Below are positions 27,594 through 36,428 of a stretch of 64,000 nt of DNA, one piece after another. This stretch comes from Bradyrhizobium nanningense. Lineage in GTDB: Bacteria > Pseudomonadota > Alphaproteobacteria > Rhizobiales > Xanthobacteraceae. The DNA lies in the NCBI RefSeq assembly GCF_004114535.1, contig NZ_LBJC01000016.1, positions 1-64,000 of the forward strand, read 5' to 3'. The first letter of the stretch is position 1. Each line of letters opens with the position of its first letter. The translations under genes and the position numbers were made by a program. A model generated the notes under the pieces. It ran no database searches. It was given only the letters and a program-made list of their open reading frames with translations, and had not been told where the DNA came from.

Positions 27594-28371
27594 ATGCCGA
27601 ATACTGACTGGAGATCTGAGGAAGCGTACAGCGGCCTGAAGAAGGCGGATGCTGCCGACCTGGCCTGGGAGTGGCTGCGCCGGGATCGCGACTACCAAGA
27701 GGATTATCAGCGGCTATCTCGCCGCGAACGTTCAAGCGCAGCGGCGGGCCAGTTCCGACGCAAGTGGGGGCTTTCGTTTTCCTGCTGATCCGCAAAAGAC
27801 TTTCGACAAGCAAGCAATCTTTTGGGCACCTGAGGTGCTGCCGACGGTACTGGCTGTGCGGGCGGCCAACCGCATTGCGCCCGAAAGTTATCAGCTCGAT
27901 TTCGACAATCTGCCGGGCAGCGAGCTTCGTCGTGCGCCGGATGGATGGCATGCGATCGTGCCGCTCGGGGGCACGAAGCATCGCCTTTGGCTAAGAGAGC
28001 TTCCGGCGAGCGGATATGCTGTCGTCGTTGATCTGCCGCTCGATGCCGATTTCGAGCTTCGGCTGGGAGCCGCACGTCGATTTTGGCTTGCCCTTGAGCG
28101 TCGGGCGCTCGGCGAGCCGCCACTTGCTTTGCCTGCTTTGAAGCGGCGTCGGCTGATCCTGGCGTTGCGGGCAGTGGATGGATGGCAGGAAGGAAATAGC
28201 TATCGCCAAATCGCGCAAGGCCTGTTTGGAAGTCATCGTCTTGCCGAGCGCGCCTGGAAAACAGACGATTTGCGCAGCCGAACCATTCGACTTGTTAAGC
28301 TGGGGCGGCGCCTCATACGCCTTCGCTGGCGAGCATTGCTCGACAAACGCAGTGGCAGGGATGACAAGTAA
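27594..28371 (+). CDS. fseA: FseA-like excision activator (DUF6499-DUF2285) needing a +1 frameshift
   Basis: Frame 0 starts at ATG 27594 (MPNTDWRSEEAYSGLKKADA), encodes a DUF6499 domain and stops at TGA 27786-27788. The +1 frame continues without interruption from 27781 (PADPQKTFDKQAIFWAPEVL) and encodes a DUF2285 domain (DFELRLGAARRFWLAL, RRLILALRAVDGWQEGNSYR) to 28371. At the junction the codons are CTT TCG TTT TCC TGC TGA. A slip from TTT at 27777-27779 to TTT at 27778-27780 gives exactly the +1 frame. On ICEMlSymR7A the homologous msi172-msi171 pair is joined by programmed +1 frameshifting to make FseA, which activates the excisionase rdfS. I infer the same here rather than a mutation. 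The join sits at nearly the same domain boundary. Confidence 0.75.
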
Positions 28372-29257
28372 AGGGTTGCGGCTAAAATGGCCTACCTTCC
28401 GCGTCAGCCAATTCTTCTCCTGCCATGGCACGATGGCGGCCAGGATAAAGTCTTTGCGCTCCGACGTGTAACCGTTGGCGTCTTGATTGCTGCACCAGAG
28501 CAGCGCCATCTCCGTGGGCTTTGACGACTGTGCTCGAATGGTTTTCTTAAGTTGAGGCCTCTCAATTTGAGCATTGATCTCCCGCTGTACCCGATCGAGG
28601 GATACCGCTCGACTCTAAATACAAGCAAGAGTGACTTATCGCCGATAAGGGGAGCTCGGATGATGAGGTTTACAGGCACTACATGGGAGGCATTCGGTCC
28701 CGATTTTAGCGGCGACGCCTGCAACTATCCGAAGAAGAGATGTGGAGACAAGTGTTGCTGACTGAGATCTTGCGGCGGCCTTCGCTCCGTGAATTGAGGA
28801 AAGACTGGCTGCGTTGCAGAAGCTCGAAGCTCACCTAAGATGGTGATTAACTTTAGCCGCCTTTCATGACGCTGCTGCGATTCTGCTGGAATCGTTCATG
28901 ACTTGCTGAATGAGAGTTTGTACCTCTTTGTTGTCCGTTGACTGCTCAAGGCGGAACTTGTCGGCTGCCGCAAGATCCGGATCGTCAAACGCGAGCTATC
29001 GCTTCAGCGGTTGTTTTCGCGCTGGTAAGTGGGCTCACGCCACGATTAAAGCCAACAGGGGGCGTCAACGGCTTAAAGCGCGATCATCGCCCAATACTTC
29101 AACCAATCCGACATTCTCCCCTCCGCTCCACACTCGCTCCGACTGTCGAGTTATACGAAAGGTTCGCGCAGCCAAGCTAAGCTCCAGCTGTTCGATCAAG
29201 AGCGATATCTTCCTAGCCAGATGTCATCAGTGAATGCAGCGCCGCGCGGCGACCTAG
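28372..29257. other. Remnant region, no intact gene
   Basis: No supported gene. Around 28880-28930 the plus strand, allowing frame changes, reads LLESF and HDLLNESLYLF, reminiscent of the conserved end of IS3 OrfB ([16 protein letters not shown]), so a scrap of another IS3 element may be present. Confidence 0.35.
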
Positions 29258-29273
29258 CAGGCTGTTGAAGAAC

Positions 29274-29618
29274 TCAGCCGCGTTCGCAAACGAAGGCTGA
29301 ATCGTCGCCATTGTGTATGTAGAAGTGGCCGACGAGCCTCCCCACAGTGCCGATCATAGCCCATCCGCGACCGCAGGCGGGGTCATTCTCATCGTGCCCC
29401 TCCCATGAGAACTCCGCGCAGGCCGAACCGTCTCGCGCGCCGTAGCGGACATCGAGGAAGCCTTTCAGCGCACCGAAGGCAATTTCACCGTCGGACTTGC
29501 CCTTGAAGGTGAGATGCGCCTGTTCGACGAGGTCGAGGAAGTCGCTGTCCCAGTTGTCCATTTCGACGATGCGCCAGCGGCCAGCAAAGGCCTTGGCATA
29601 GCCGGGCACCTTGGTCAT
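29274..29618 (-). CDS. Passenger protein of the IS5-family element
   Basis: 114 residues from the ATG at 29618, overlapping the transposase stop. MTKVPGYAKAFAGRWRIVEM, EQAHLTFKGKSDGEIAFGAL and CAEFSWEGHDENDPACGRGW suggest a lipocalin-like or small beta-barrel fold, though I do not recognise a function. It lies inside the terminal repeats and so moves with the element. Confidence 0.7.
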   Translation of the reverse strand: MTKVPGYAKAFAGRWRIVEMDNWDSDFLDLVEQAHLTFKGKSDGEIAFGALKGFLDVRYGARDGSACAEFSWEGHDENDPACGRGWAMIGTVGRLVGHFYIHNGDDSAFVCERG

Positions 29619-30709
29619 CAGCCGGCCTCCGCGATCAGCTTGGGCAGCCGCACCAGATTGTAGGCGGCGGCAGCGAAGGTAAAGGCCCATCCGACGCGTT
29701 CACGGCCACGGAATCGGGTCTTCTCTTGTCCGGCGACCGTCTTGATCCAGCCGAATGCCTTCTCGATGCGCTTGCGGATGCGCTGGCTGACGGCATAGCC
29801 GCCGTGCCGGGTCGTTCGCCCGTCAATCGCAGAGCTGCGGCCGCTGGTGTTCTGCGCAACATGCGGCGTCACGTTCATCGAGCGCAGCTCGTTGACGAAG
29901 TCTTCTGCGTCGTAGGCTTTGTCGGCGCCAAGCGTGATCGCTGTTGGCCGGTCGGCACGGGGTTCGATCATGTGCAGCGCGGCCACCCGTTCGGCATGCC
30001 CGTCGGCCCGCGTCAGACAGGCGTCGACCAGCAGGCCGTGGCGGTTCTCCATCAGCCCATGCCCGATGAAGCACAGCTTCGTCTCCTTGCCCTTTCCCTT
30101 GCGGCAGAGACTGGCATCCGGATCGGTGGTCGAAGCATGGGTGTCGTTTGAACGTTTCTGGCCGTGGAAGTCCGCTTCGGCATTGCGCCCGCCGCCTTGC
30201 GCCGGCGGCTCGCCAGAGCGATCCTTCGGCTTCACGCTCTTCATCGAGGCCCAGGCCTCGATCAGCGTGCCATCGACCGAGAAATGATCGCTCGACAGCA
30301 ACTTCTTCACCTTGGGCTGCGCCAGCACCGCCGCCAGGAACTTGGCAGCGATGTCGCCTTCCAGCAACCGGTCGCGGTTCTTCGAGAACACCGAATGATC
30401 CCAGGCTGCGTCGTCGACGCCAATTCCGACGAACCAGCGGAACAGCAGGTCGTATTCCAGCCGCTCCATCAGAAGCCGCTCCGAGCGGGTCAAATACAAC
30501 GCCTGCAACAACATCGCCCGCAGCAGCTTCTCCGGCGGGATCGACGGCCGCCCAATCGGCGAATAGAGGGCTGTAAACTCCCGCTCTAGCGTCGACAGCG
30601 CCTCGTTCACGATCGTCCGGATCGCTCGCAGCGGATGGTCACGCCGCACCCGCGCCTCCAGGTCGACGTAGCTGAACAGCTCGCCCGTTCGATTGTCGCC
30701 GCCGCGCAC
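29618..30709 (-). CDS. IS5-family (DDE) transposase
   Basis: 363 residues, apparently intact. N-terminal DUF772-type region (YVDLEARVRRDHPLRAIRTI, RPSIPPEKLLRAMLLQALY) followed by the DDE core: SVDGTLIEAWAS with the first Asp, ITLGADKAYDAEDFVNELRS with the second, and RIRKRIEKAFGWIKTVAGQ with the Glu. Its stop overlaps the passenger-gene start as TGATG. Confidence 0.9.
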   Translation of the reverse strand: MRGGDNRTGELFSYVDLEARVRRDHPLRAIRTIVNEALSTLEREFTALYSPIGRPSIPPEKLLRAMLLQALYLTRSERLLMERLEYDLLFRWFVGIGVDDAAWDHSVFSKNRDRLLEGDIAAKFLAAVLAQPKVKKLLSSDHFSVDGTLIEAWASMKSVKPKDRSGEPPAQGGGRNAEADFHGQKRSNDTHASTTDPDASLCRKGKGKETKLCFIGHGLMENRHGLLVDACLTRADGHAERVAALHMIEPRADRPTAITLGADKAYDAEDFVNELRSMNVTPHVAQNTSGRSSAIDGRTTRHGGYAVSQRIRKRIEKAFGWIKTVAGQEKTRFRGRERVGWAFTFAAAAYNLVRLPKLIAEAG

Positions 30710-30955
30710 GCATCATCTCCGAATCTCGTCGGAGCCAATGAATCACGGTCGCTGGTCGGCGGCGAGCACCTTTTTCAACAGCTTGCTAGGTGAAGCAGCT
30801 ATTCCTAGCTTTCCTGGAAGACCAAATAGCTTCATTTCGTCCGTTGGACTTGGGAGCTGCGCACTTATGGTCAGGTGTGCGCAAAATGACTTGCGAGGGA
30901 GGCAACGCCGAGAATTCGTTGGCGCGGACATAGTCTTAAGGTACGGCGGCAGCGC

Positions 30956-31216
30956 CTATCCCGCCAGCTCGCCAGACCGCACAATCGATAACTTCGCCAA
31001 AGAGAGGGATGCTATACGCGCCGGTTTTCGGGGCGCGACGATATCGTAGGCAGGGTGCGGGCGGAGGACCGGCCGGGACACAGATGTATGGGGGAGAGCC
31101 ATCGATGCGGCTGTGCGCGCAACCAACGCATGAGCCTCGGGTTCAGTCAGCGTCCTAGCCCGGTTGAAGCCCTCCGGGACGACAGGACGAGATTTAGGTT
31201 TCCGTGCTTTGGCCAT
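30956..31216 (-). CDS. Hypothetical basic protein, 86 residues
   Basis: Begins MAKARKPKSRPVVPEGFNRA; strongly basic, with RTLTEPEAHALVARTAASMA as a possible helical segment. It has no catalytic motif. It may be a real small gene upstream of the degraded gene at 31234-31829, but compositional bias makes this uncertain. Confidence 0.35.
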   Translation of the reverse strand: MAKARKPKSRPVVPEGFNRARTLTEPEAHALVARTAASMALPHTSVSRPVLRPHPAYDIVAPRKPARIASLSLAKLSIVRSGELAG

Positions 31217-31233
31217 TTCGAAAATATCCCAAG

Positions 31234-31829
31234 CTAGCGATTTAGTGCGTTTCTCACTCCGGTTTCGATGCCGTTCGCGATCTGAGCAGAGAGATGCAGG
31301 TCAGCGGCGCGCCTGTCAGGCACGCGGCTTGCCATCGCAATTCTCCGACCATTTCTTGTTGCTTCCACGACGCCCGGAACGGCTGGTCCCAGCGTAATCG
31401 TCAGATCGTTTGTCCTCGTGCGATCCAAGCTCAGGAAGTTGCCGCTAGGGTTGACGGTAACTCTGGTGAATGTCCAGCTCGGAGTGGCTGTGGCATTGGT
31501 GTTGATCAAAAATTTTACCTGGCGCTGCAAGATTGAATCCTTCACTGCATATCGTAGTCGTCTTGAAATTGACGGTGTTCGTCATGGAGGCGCTGATAGC
31601 AGTGAATAGCCACTCCGAAAGCTTCAATCGCTCTGCGCAGGAATGCGCCATTCGGGCGCGACTCATCAGAGCACGTTGCCTTCTGCAAGTCGGAAACCGG
31701 ATAATAAGCGTCAATCTTGTTCGTCATCGTTGCATCTGAGGATACGGACAGACCAGCGCCCAGGGAGAACACTGCGGTTGCCGGGCTGGGGGGGCACGAC
31801 CTGAAAAGGTGAGGACCACGTACTTCCAC
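31234..31829 (-). pseudogene. Degraded hypothetical (possibly exported) protein, two frameshifts
   Basis: Three frames in succession form one plausible protein: TAVFSLGAGLSVSSDATMTN with DAYYPVSDLQKATCSDESRP, then LKLSEWLFTAISASMTNTVN, then LQRQVKFLINTNATATPSWT, FTRVTVNPSGNFLSLDRTRT and RVPDRRAADLHLSAQIANGI. The first frame has a hydrophobic start like a signal sequence. No family is recognised. Shifts lie near 31640 and 31520. Confidence 0.5.
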
Positions 31830-31865
31830 TTCTGCCGCGACGCGCGCAATGACTAGCGTTGGACA

Positions 31866-32154
31866 CTACATACCGCCACGAGAGCCATCTGAATCGCGAG
31901 TTCGGCCGCAAGCGCTTCGGCGATGAAGGCTATGCCATGGAAGGGGTAGTCGCAGAGCTTGGCGCGGCCTTCCTGTCCGCCGATCGTCTCGGCCTGACAC
32001 CGGAGGTGTGAGGGAGGGGCACATTTCCCATATGCCCTCTTAGATCAAGGTGCCGAAGAACGACAAACGCGCGATCTTCAAGACCTCGTCCAATGCCCAG
32101 CGGGCGGCGGACTTCCTGTGTCGGTTTCAGGCCAAAAATTCCGCCGCGGCCTGA
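31866..32154 (+). pseudogene. ArdC-like antirestriction protein, C-terminal fragment
   Basis: TTYRHESHLNREFGRKRFGD and YAMEGVVAELGAAFLSADRL match the zincin-like C-terminal domain of ArdC-type antirestriction proteins (DUF1738 group). After a stop at GVGGTGTGA-type codons near 32010 the homology resumes as IKVPKNDKRAIFKTSSNAQR and AADFL. The fragment starts mid-domain and contains internal stops. ArdC proteins protect incoming plasmids and ICEs from restriction, so this is a trace of conjugative DNA. Confidence 0.65.
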
Positions 32155-32905
32155 GCCACGGCGCGCTTTATTAAGTTGCCCTTCTAATCGTCGCGCTGGC
32201 TGGTCTCACGAAATTTCATTCTGGATTGGCATTCTTCCAGTACTTCCGGGGTATTTTCAGTCTTGCGTTGGCCCGAAGACGCTCGCCAGGAATTGCTCCT
32301 GGGTCCATTGCTTCAGCGCATCGTCGTTGAGTACCGAGTTGACGAAGGCATTCCAATTCTCACCAGCCTCTCTCCATTTCGTTTTTCGGTCGGGAATGTT
32401 CCGGAGCTGCGCAGGTCGAACCATTGCAGCAGTCTTGCAGCAGGCGAAAACTGACAGTGCCCCAGCGTGAGAGACACGAACATAACCAATCGTCACCTCG
32501 TTAGCGAGTTTACGGGCAAAGGCGCTCGGGTTCAGCTTTCTCAAGGAGATATGTTCCTGGGGCGGTCCATGGCATTCTGGTGGAAACGCTTCTGCGTCGC
32601 CCGCGGCAAGAGTAGCGCCCGCGACAGGATTGAAGCAATTCAGCCAAGGTTGCATCAAACACACCTGGGATGTCCTTCGAACAAATGTCCACGAGACCGC
32701 AGCGACATCCAGCTCAGTGGTTCTGGCAACTACCTGCCACTTGAAGCCGCGTGCTGTGGCGCAAATGTGCGAGGTCGCGTGTGCTTGTATGCCCTCGCAT
32801 TCGCGTCCGAAGCAAGTTCATATTTCTCGAGGAATCACGGTTGCGGGGAGATGACCGCTGCCTAACGTTATTCGCTCGGCCTGCCGCTACTGCCGACTCC
32901 TAGTC
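32155..32905. other. No intact gene; weak minus-strand coding trace
   Basis: The minus strand at about 32257-32664 reads WREAGENWNAFVNSVLNDDA and LKQWTQEQFLASVFGPTQD, which look like natural protein sequence. The rest of that frame does not, and no start is supported. Probably a degraded gene of unknown identity. Confidence 0.3.
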
Positions 32906-32923
32906 TGTGTTTGATTTTACACA
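32906..32923. promoter_or_regulatory. Candidate NifA upstream activator site
   Basis: The 18-base sequence TGTGTTTGATTTTACACA contains the NifA consensus TGT-N10-ACA twice in overlapping registers. It lies 136 bases before a GG-N10-GC element, the usual NifA-to-sigma-54 spacing. Confidence 0.45.
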
Positions 32924-33057
32924 TTCGTGTTCGTGTTACTGTTCTTCTCTAGCCGACAAGGGGGATCAGATAACAACGTAATAACGCCTGCAGCTTCGAT
33001 GGCATCATTTCTGCAAGGATGACTTGGACGGAGCTCAAGGGGGATTGAGAAGGGCAC

Positions 33058-33072
33058 TGGCGATCTTTGGGC
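33058..33072 (+). promoter_or_regulatory. Candidate sigma-54 promoter for the S9 peptidase gene
   Basis: CTGGCGATCTTTGGGC (33057-33072) has the invariant GG (33059-33060) and GC (33071-33072) ten bases apart. The -24 side is good (CTGGC) but the -12 side is GGGC rather than TTGC, so it is a weak match, supported mainly by the NifA-like site upstream. Confidence 0.4.
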
Positions 33073-33169
33073 CCGCGACTTAGCCGCACGCTATCAGCGA
33101 GCCTTATTGCTCCTTTCGTATACGGGGCACCTTAACGATCGCTCCGTTAGCTCAGATGAGGAGGAAGCC

Positions 33170-35482
33170 GTGGACCGCCGGAAAGATAGTTTTGGACACG
33201 AGATCCTGCAGGTAGCGGATTACGAACGAGCGCTCTCGATCAACGGTTACTATGGTCAGCTCACGGTCAATGTCGCGGACGTGCCGTTCTGGGTGTCAGA
33301 TGGTGAGGCCTTTGCTTATTGCCGAAGGGTAAGGGGCCGGCGCCAATTCATCATCGTGAACGCTGTCACGGGCGCAAAACAGCTGGCCTTTGATCATGAT
33401 AAGCTGGCTGCCGCCCTGACCCGAGCAACGCAGAGGCATTGCGACGCTGACAATCTGCCGTTTCGTCGCTTTGACCTGGCTAGCGATGGTCGCGAGATCA
33501 GCTTCCAGATCGATAGCACCAGGTGGAGCTGCGATCTTGTGAGCTACACCTGTCTAGCCCAGAACGCTTCATCCAAAGTCCATGAGGAGAACCCCTATGG
33601 CAGCCCTCCGGTAGAAAATGATCCGAAGGAAAAAAGCGCATCTCCTGATGGTAAATGGCTGGCCTATATCAATAGGCACAATCTATTCCTGTGCAGCAAG
33701 GATGGCTCGCAGGACATGCCCTTGACCTGGGACGGATCCGAGAGCAACTACTACGCGTTGTCCACACTGAGGTGGTCTCCGAACTCGCGCTATCTTGCGG
33801 GATACCGGTTCCGCCCCGGGTACGAGCGTAAAATTCATTTCGTCGAATCGTCGCCGACCGACCAGCTTCATCCGAGGCGCCGGACCATGACGTATCCTAA
33901 GCCTGGCGACCTGTTGACAGTATCACACCCGGTGCTCTTTGAGATCGGCAGCCGTCGCGAGATCCAACTCGACAACAGTCTATTCCGAAATCCTTACGAA
34001 CTTTCGCCGATCGAGTGGTGGGAGGACAGTCGAGGTTTCACTTTTAAGTATAATCAACGAGGCCATCAGCTCTATCGCCTTCTAGAAGTGGTGGCAGCCA
34101 CCGGAGAAGTCCGCTCGCTGATCGATGAGTGCAGCAAGACCTTCGTCGACTATCAGCCGCTGAACATGGACCAAGAGTGCGCTGGCAAAATCTTTCAGTT
34201 TAACGTTGCAGACGGGAAGGAGATCATCTGGGCGTCCGAGCGCGACGGATACGAGCATCTTTACCTATTCGATGGCCGAACCGGCGAGATTAAAAATCAG
34301 ATCACCAAAGGCAAGTGGGTGGTCCGCACGGTCTATTTTGTCGATCCGGTGACCCGCCGGATCTGGTTTGGCGCGAGCGGAATGAACGCAGGCGAAGATC
34401 CTTACTTCATCCATGGCTACCGAATCGAATTTGACGGGACGGACCTGACTGCGCTCACCCCTCGAGCGGCAAATCATCACATCGAGTTCTCGCCAGATGG
34501 CCAATACTATGTAGACCTGTGTTCACGAATCGATCTTCCGCCGAGCCTGGTCTTATATCGAACCACTGACAATTCGGAGCTCATGCAGGTCGAAAGCGCC
34601 GACATTTCGGAGCTCGTGGCCGCTGGCTGGACGCCGCCGCTCAGCTTTCATGCGAAGGGGAGAGATGGCGAGGCTGATATTTGGGGGGTCATTCACCTTC
34701 CCATTAATTTCGATCAAACCAAGCGATATCCGGTCGTTGAGAGAATATATGCTGGCCCTCACGGTTCGTTCGTTCCGAAGTCATTCTCAGCATCGGCCGA
34801 GCCGCTCGCGCAACTTGGATTCGTCGTTGTACAGATCGATGGAATGGGGACGAACAACCGCTCGCGAGCGTTCCACGACGTCGCCTGGAAAAATCTGAAG
34901 GACGGTGGGCTTCCCGACCGAATCCTGTGGCACAAGGCGGCGAGCGTAAACTATCCGTGGTACGATATTTCAAACCTTGGCATTTTTGGTGCGTCCGCCG
35001 GTGGTCAGAATGCGGTGAGCGCACTCCTCTTCCATTCTGAGTTCTACAAGGTTGGGGTCGCCAATTGCGGTTGCTATGACAACCGAATGGACAAGATCTG
35101 GTGGAATGAGCAGTGGATGGGCTGGCCGGTCGGCATCGAATATTCACAATCCTCCGCCGTCGACAACGCGCACCGATTACGAGGTAAGCTGTTGCTGATT
35201 GTCGGCGAACTGGATGAAAACGTCGATCCATCATCCACCTTCCAGCTTGCCGACCGTCTTATCGACGCAGGAAAATTCTTCGACATGCTTGTGGTGCCGA
35301 ACGCGAACCACGGAGTGCCGGGCAATTACTGCGAACTAAAGCTCGTGGACTTCTTCGTTCGCAACATTCTTTGGCGGACACCGCCTAACTGGAACGCGGC
35401 TTCGATCGAGTCGCTGAGCCGGTGCTGGATGCGAGGACGTGATGGCCAAAAACTAATTAGCTCGATCGAATCTCACAAGTGA
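33170..35482 (+). CDS. S9-family (DPP IV/prolyl oligopeptidase-like) serine peptidase
   Basis: 770 residues from a GTG preceded by GAGGAGGAAG; a TTG at 33107 would add 21 residues but lacks such a site. An N-terminal beta-propeller (about 1-500; SPDGKWLAYINRHNLFLCSK, IEWWEDSRGFTFKYNQRGHQ, EIIWASERDGYEHLYLFDG) is followed by an alpha/beta-hydrolase domain. The nucleophile is in FGASAGGQNA (about 606), the Asp in GELDENVDP (about 681-685) and the His in PNANHG (about 713). No signal peptide is obvious, so it is probably cytoplasmic. It could trim or release a peptide such as the NRPS product, but this is speculation. The upstream NifA/sigma-54-type site suggests expression in nodules. Confidence 0.85.
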   Translation: MDRRKDSFGHEILQVADYERALSINGYYGQLTVNVADVPFWVSDGEAFAYCRRVRGRRQFIIVNAVTGAKQLAFDHDKLAAALTRATQRHCDADNLPFRRFDLASDGREISFQIDSTRWSCDLVSYTCLAQNASSKVHEENPYGSPPVENDPKEKSASPDGKWLAYINRHNLFLCSKDGSQDMPLTWDGSESNYYALSTLRWSPNSRYLAGYRFRPGYERKIHFVESSPTDQLHPRRRTMTYPKPGDLLTVSHPVLFEIGSRREIQLDNSLFRNPYELSPIEWWEDSRGFTFKYNQRGHQLYRLLEVVAATGEVRSLIDECSKTFVDYQPLNMDQECAGKIFQFNVADGKEIIWASERDGYEHLYLFDGRTGEIKNQITKGKWVVRTVYFVDPVTRRIWFGASGMNAGEDPYFIHGYRIEFDGTDLTALTPRAANHHIEFSPDGQYYVDLCSRIDLPPSLVLYRTTDNSELMQVESADISELVAAGWTPPLSFHAKGRDGEADIWGVIHLPINFDQTKRYPVVERIYAGPHGSFVPKSFSASAEPLAQLGFVVVQIDGMGTNNRSRAFHDVAWKNLKDGGLPDRILWHKAASVNYPWYDISNLGIFGASAGGQNAVSALLFHSEFYKVGVANCGCYDNRMDKIWWNEQWMGWPVGIEYSQSSAVDNAHRLRGKLLLIVGELDENVDPSSTFQLADRLIDAGKFFDMLVVPNANHGVPGNYCELKLVDFFVRNILWRTPPNWNAASIESLSRCWMRGRDGQKLISSIESHK

Positions 35483-35766
35483 TGTCCGCGTTCTACGGTC
35501 GGACTATTTGGCCGATTCAGCGTTCGTGTGAAGCGCGGGTGACGGTGGGTCATTGGCGCTTCCATTGCGGTACGAAACGTACAGTTCTGCGTCTATTAGG
35601 ATATATCGTGCCGGACCTCTCCTCGCTCATCGTCCGTGTAAGAGCCTCTGCTGGTAGATGGATGAGTCCGTCCAGATGGGAGCCAAATCGCTTTATGAAC
35701 CATTCCATCCCGGAAGTTCGAGCTCCTGTCCGGCGTCAACAGGTACGCCCTCCGCCGACCGCTCGA

Positions 35767-36078
35767 TCATAAATGCGGGCGGAAATTGGCGACGCCGCTG
35801 ATGTCGGCATCCCTCAACGATACGGCCATATCCTCCCAGCAAGCGAACGGGTCGATCATGATTATCGCCGCATAGACATGAGGAGCGGACGTTGCCTGGT
35901 CGAGGGTTACCAAGTCTCGCAAACGACAGTCGTTCCAGTCGAGGATTGGCAGGATCGCCATGACCAGCAGGGAGCCTTCTGGAAGGCTGCGCAAAGAGCG
36001 TGCGTAGACTTGCAATTGTCCGCCTTTAGCTATGTCCGACATCTGTGTGGTAAGTTTGCCGGGAACACTCGCGCTCAA
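35767..36078 (-). pseudogene. PEP-hydrolase-like TIM-barrel fragment, N-terminal half, inverted
   Basis: The minus strand reads QVYARSLRSLPEGSLLVMAI, LPILDWNDCRLRDL, DPFACWEDMAVSLRDADISG and VANFRPHL. This follows the middle of phosphoenolpyruvate-hydrolase-family proteins (NSGRFR..GRGSLA..LPYGDAN, DPF, GFSGVQNFP). The matching C-terminal half lies on the other strand at 36429-36814, so an inversion has split the gene. Confidence 0.45.
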
Positions 36079-36182
36079 CGTTTCTACCCAATGTTACCCA
36101 TTTGGACGCCTCACCGATCTTATACCCGGGTAGAGCCGGGTCTAGACCACCTGTTGTTAGGAATGGTTCTGGGAGGAAGATC

Positions 36183-36428
36183 GTGTCTCACCATTGTACG
36201 GACGACCAGAGGTCGGCCCGTGATGGTAACCTGTCCAAACTGGCGACTGGATCCGCGACTACGGATGCGGTCGCGATCGTGGCCACGCTGGATACCAAGG
36301 GCCGCGAGGCGTCTTACCTTGCGAATATTATCGAGGCGTGCGGCCGCAAGACCATCCTGATCGACATTGGCACTAGGAGGGATGACGGCGACAAACCAGC
36401 AGATGCGAAGACCCCACGGAACTCTTGA
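36183..36428 (+). pseudogene. Tm-1-like (UPF0261) ATP-binding protein, N-terminal fragment
   Basis: A GTG with GGGAGGAAG just upstream. AVAIVATLDTKGREASYLAN and IIEACGRKTILIDIG are the conserved start of Tm-1-like proteins (normally about 400 residues). After 81 codons it runs into TPRNS and stops; four bases before that stop the PEP-hydrolase fragment begins. In many Proteobacteria a Tm-1-like gene is followed by a PEP-hydrolase-like gene, so a deletion has fused remnants of both. Confidence 0.65.

Larger units (their letters stand above)
29258..30785 (-). mobile_element. IS5-family insertion sequence, complete, CTAG target duplication
   Basis: The left end CAGGCTGTTGAAGAACTC (29258) and the complement of the right end, CAAGCTGTTGAAAAAGGT (30785), form imperfect terminal inverted repeats. 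CTAG occurs directly outside both ends (29254-29257 and 30786-30789), matching the 4-base YTAR duplications of IS5 elements. Length 1,528 bases. It carries the transposase and a coupled passenger gene. Confidence 0.85.

Noticed and set aside
28877..28935. Possible IS3 OrfB scrap (LLESF ... HDLLNESLYLF)
   Set aside because: Frames change within 15 codons and the match is too short to call an element.
32257..32664. Minus-strand frame of 135 codons
   Set aside because: Only the last 40 residues look protein-like; there is no start signal or recognised family.
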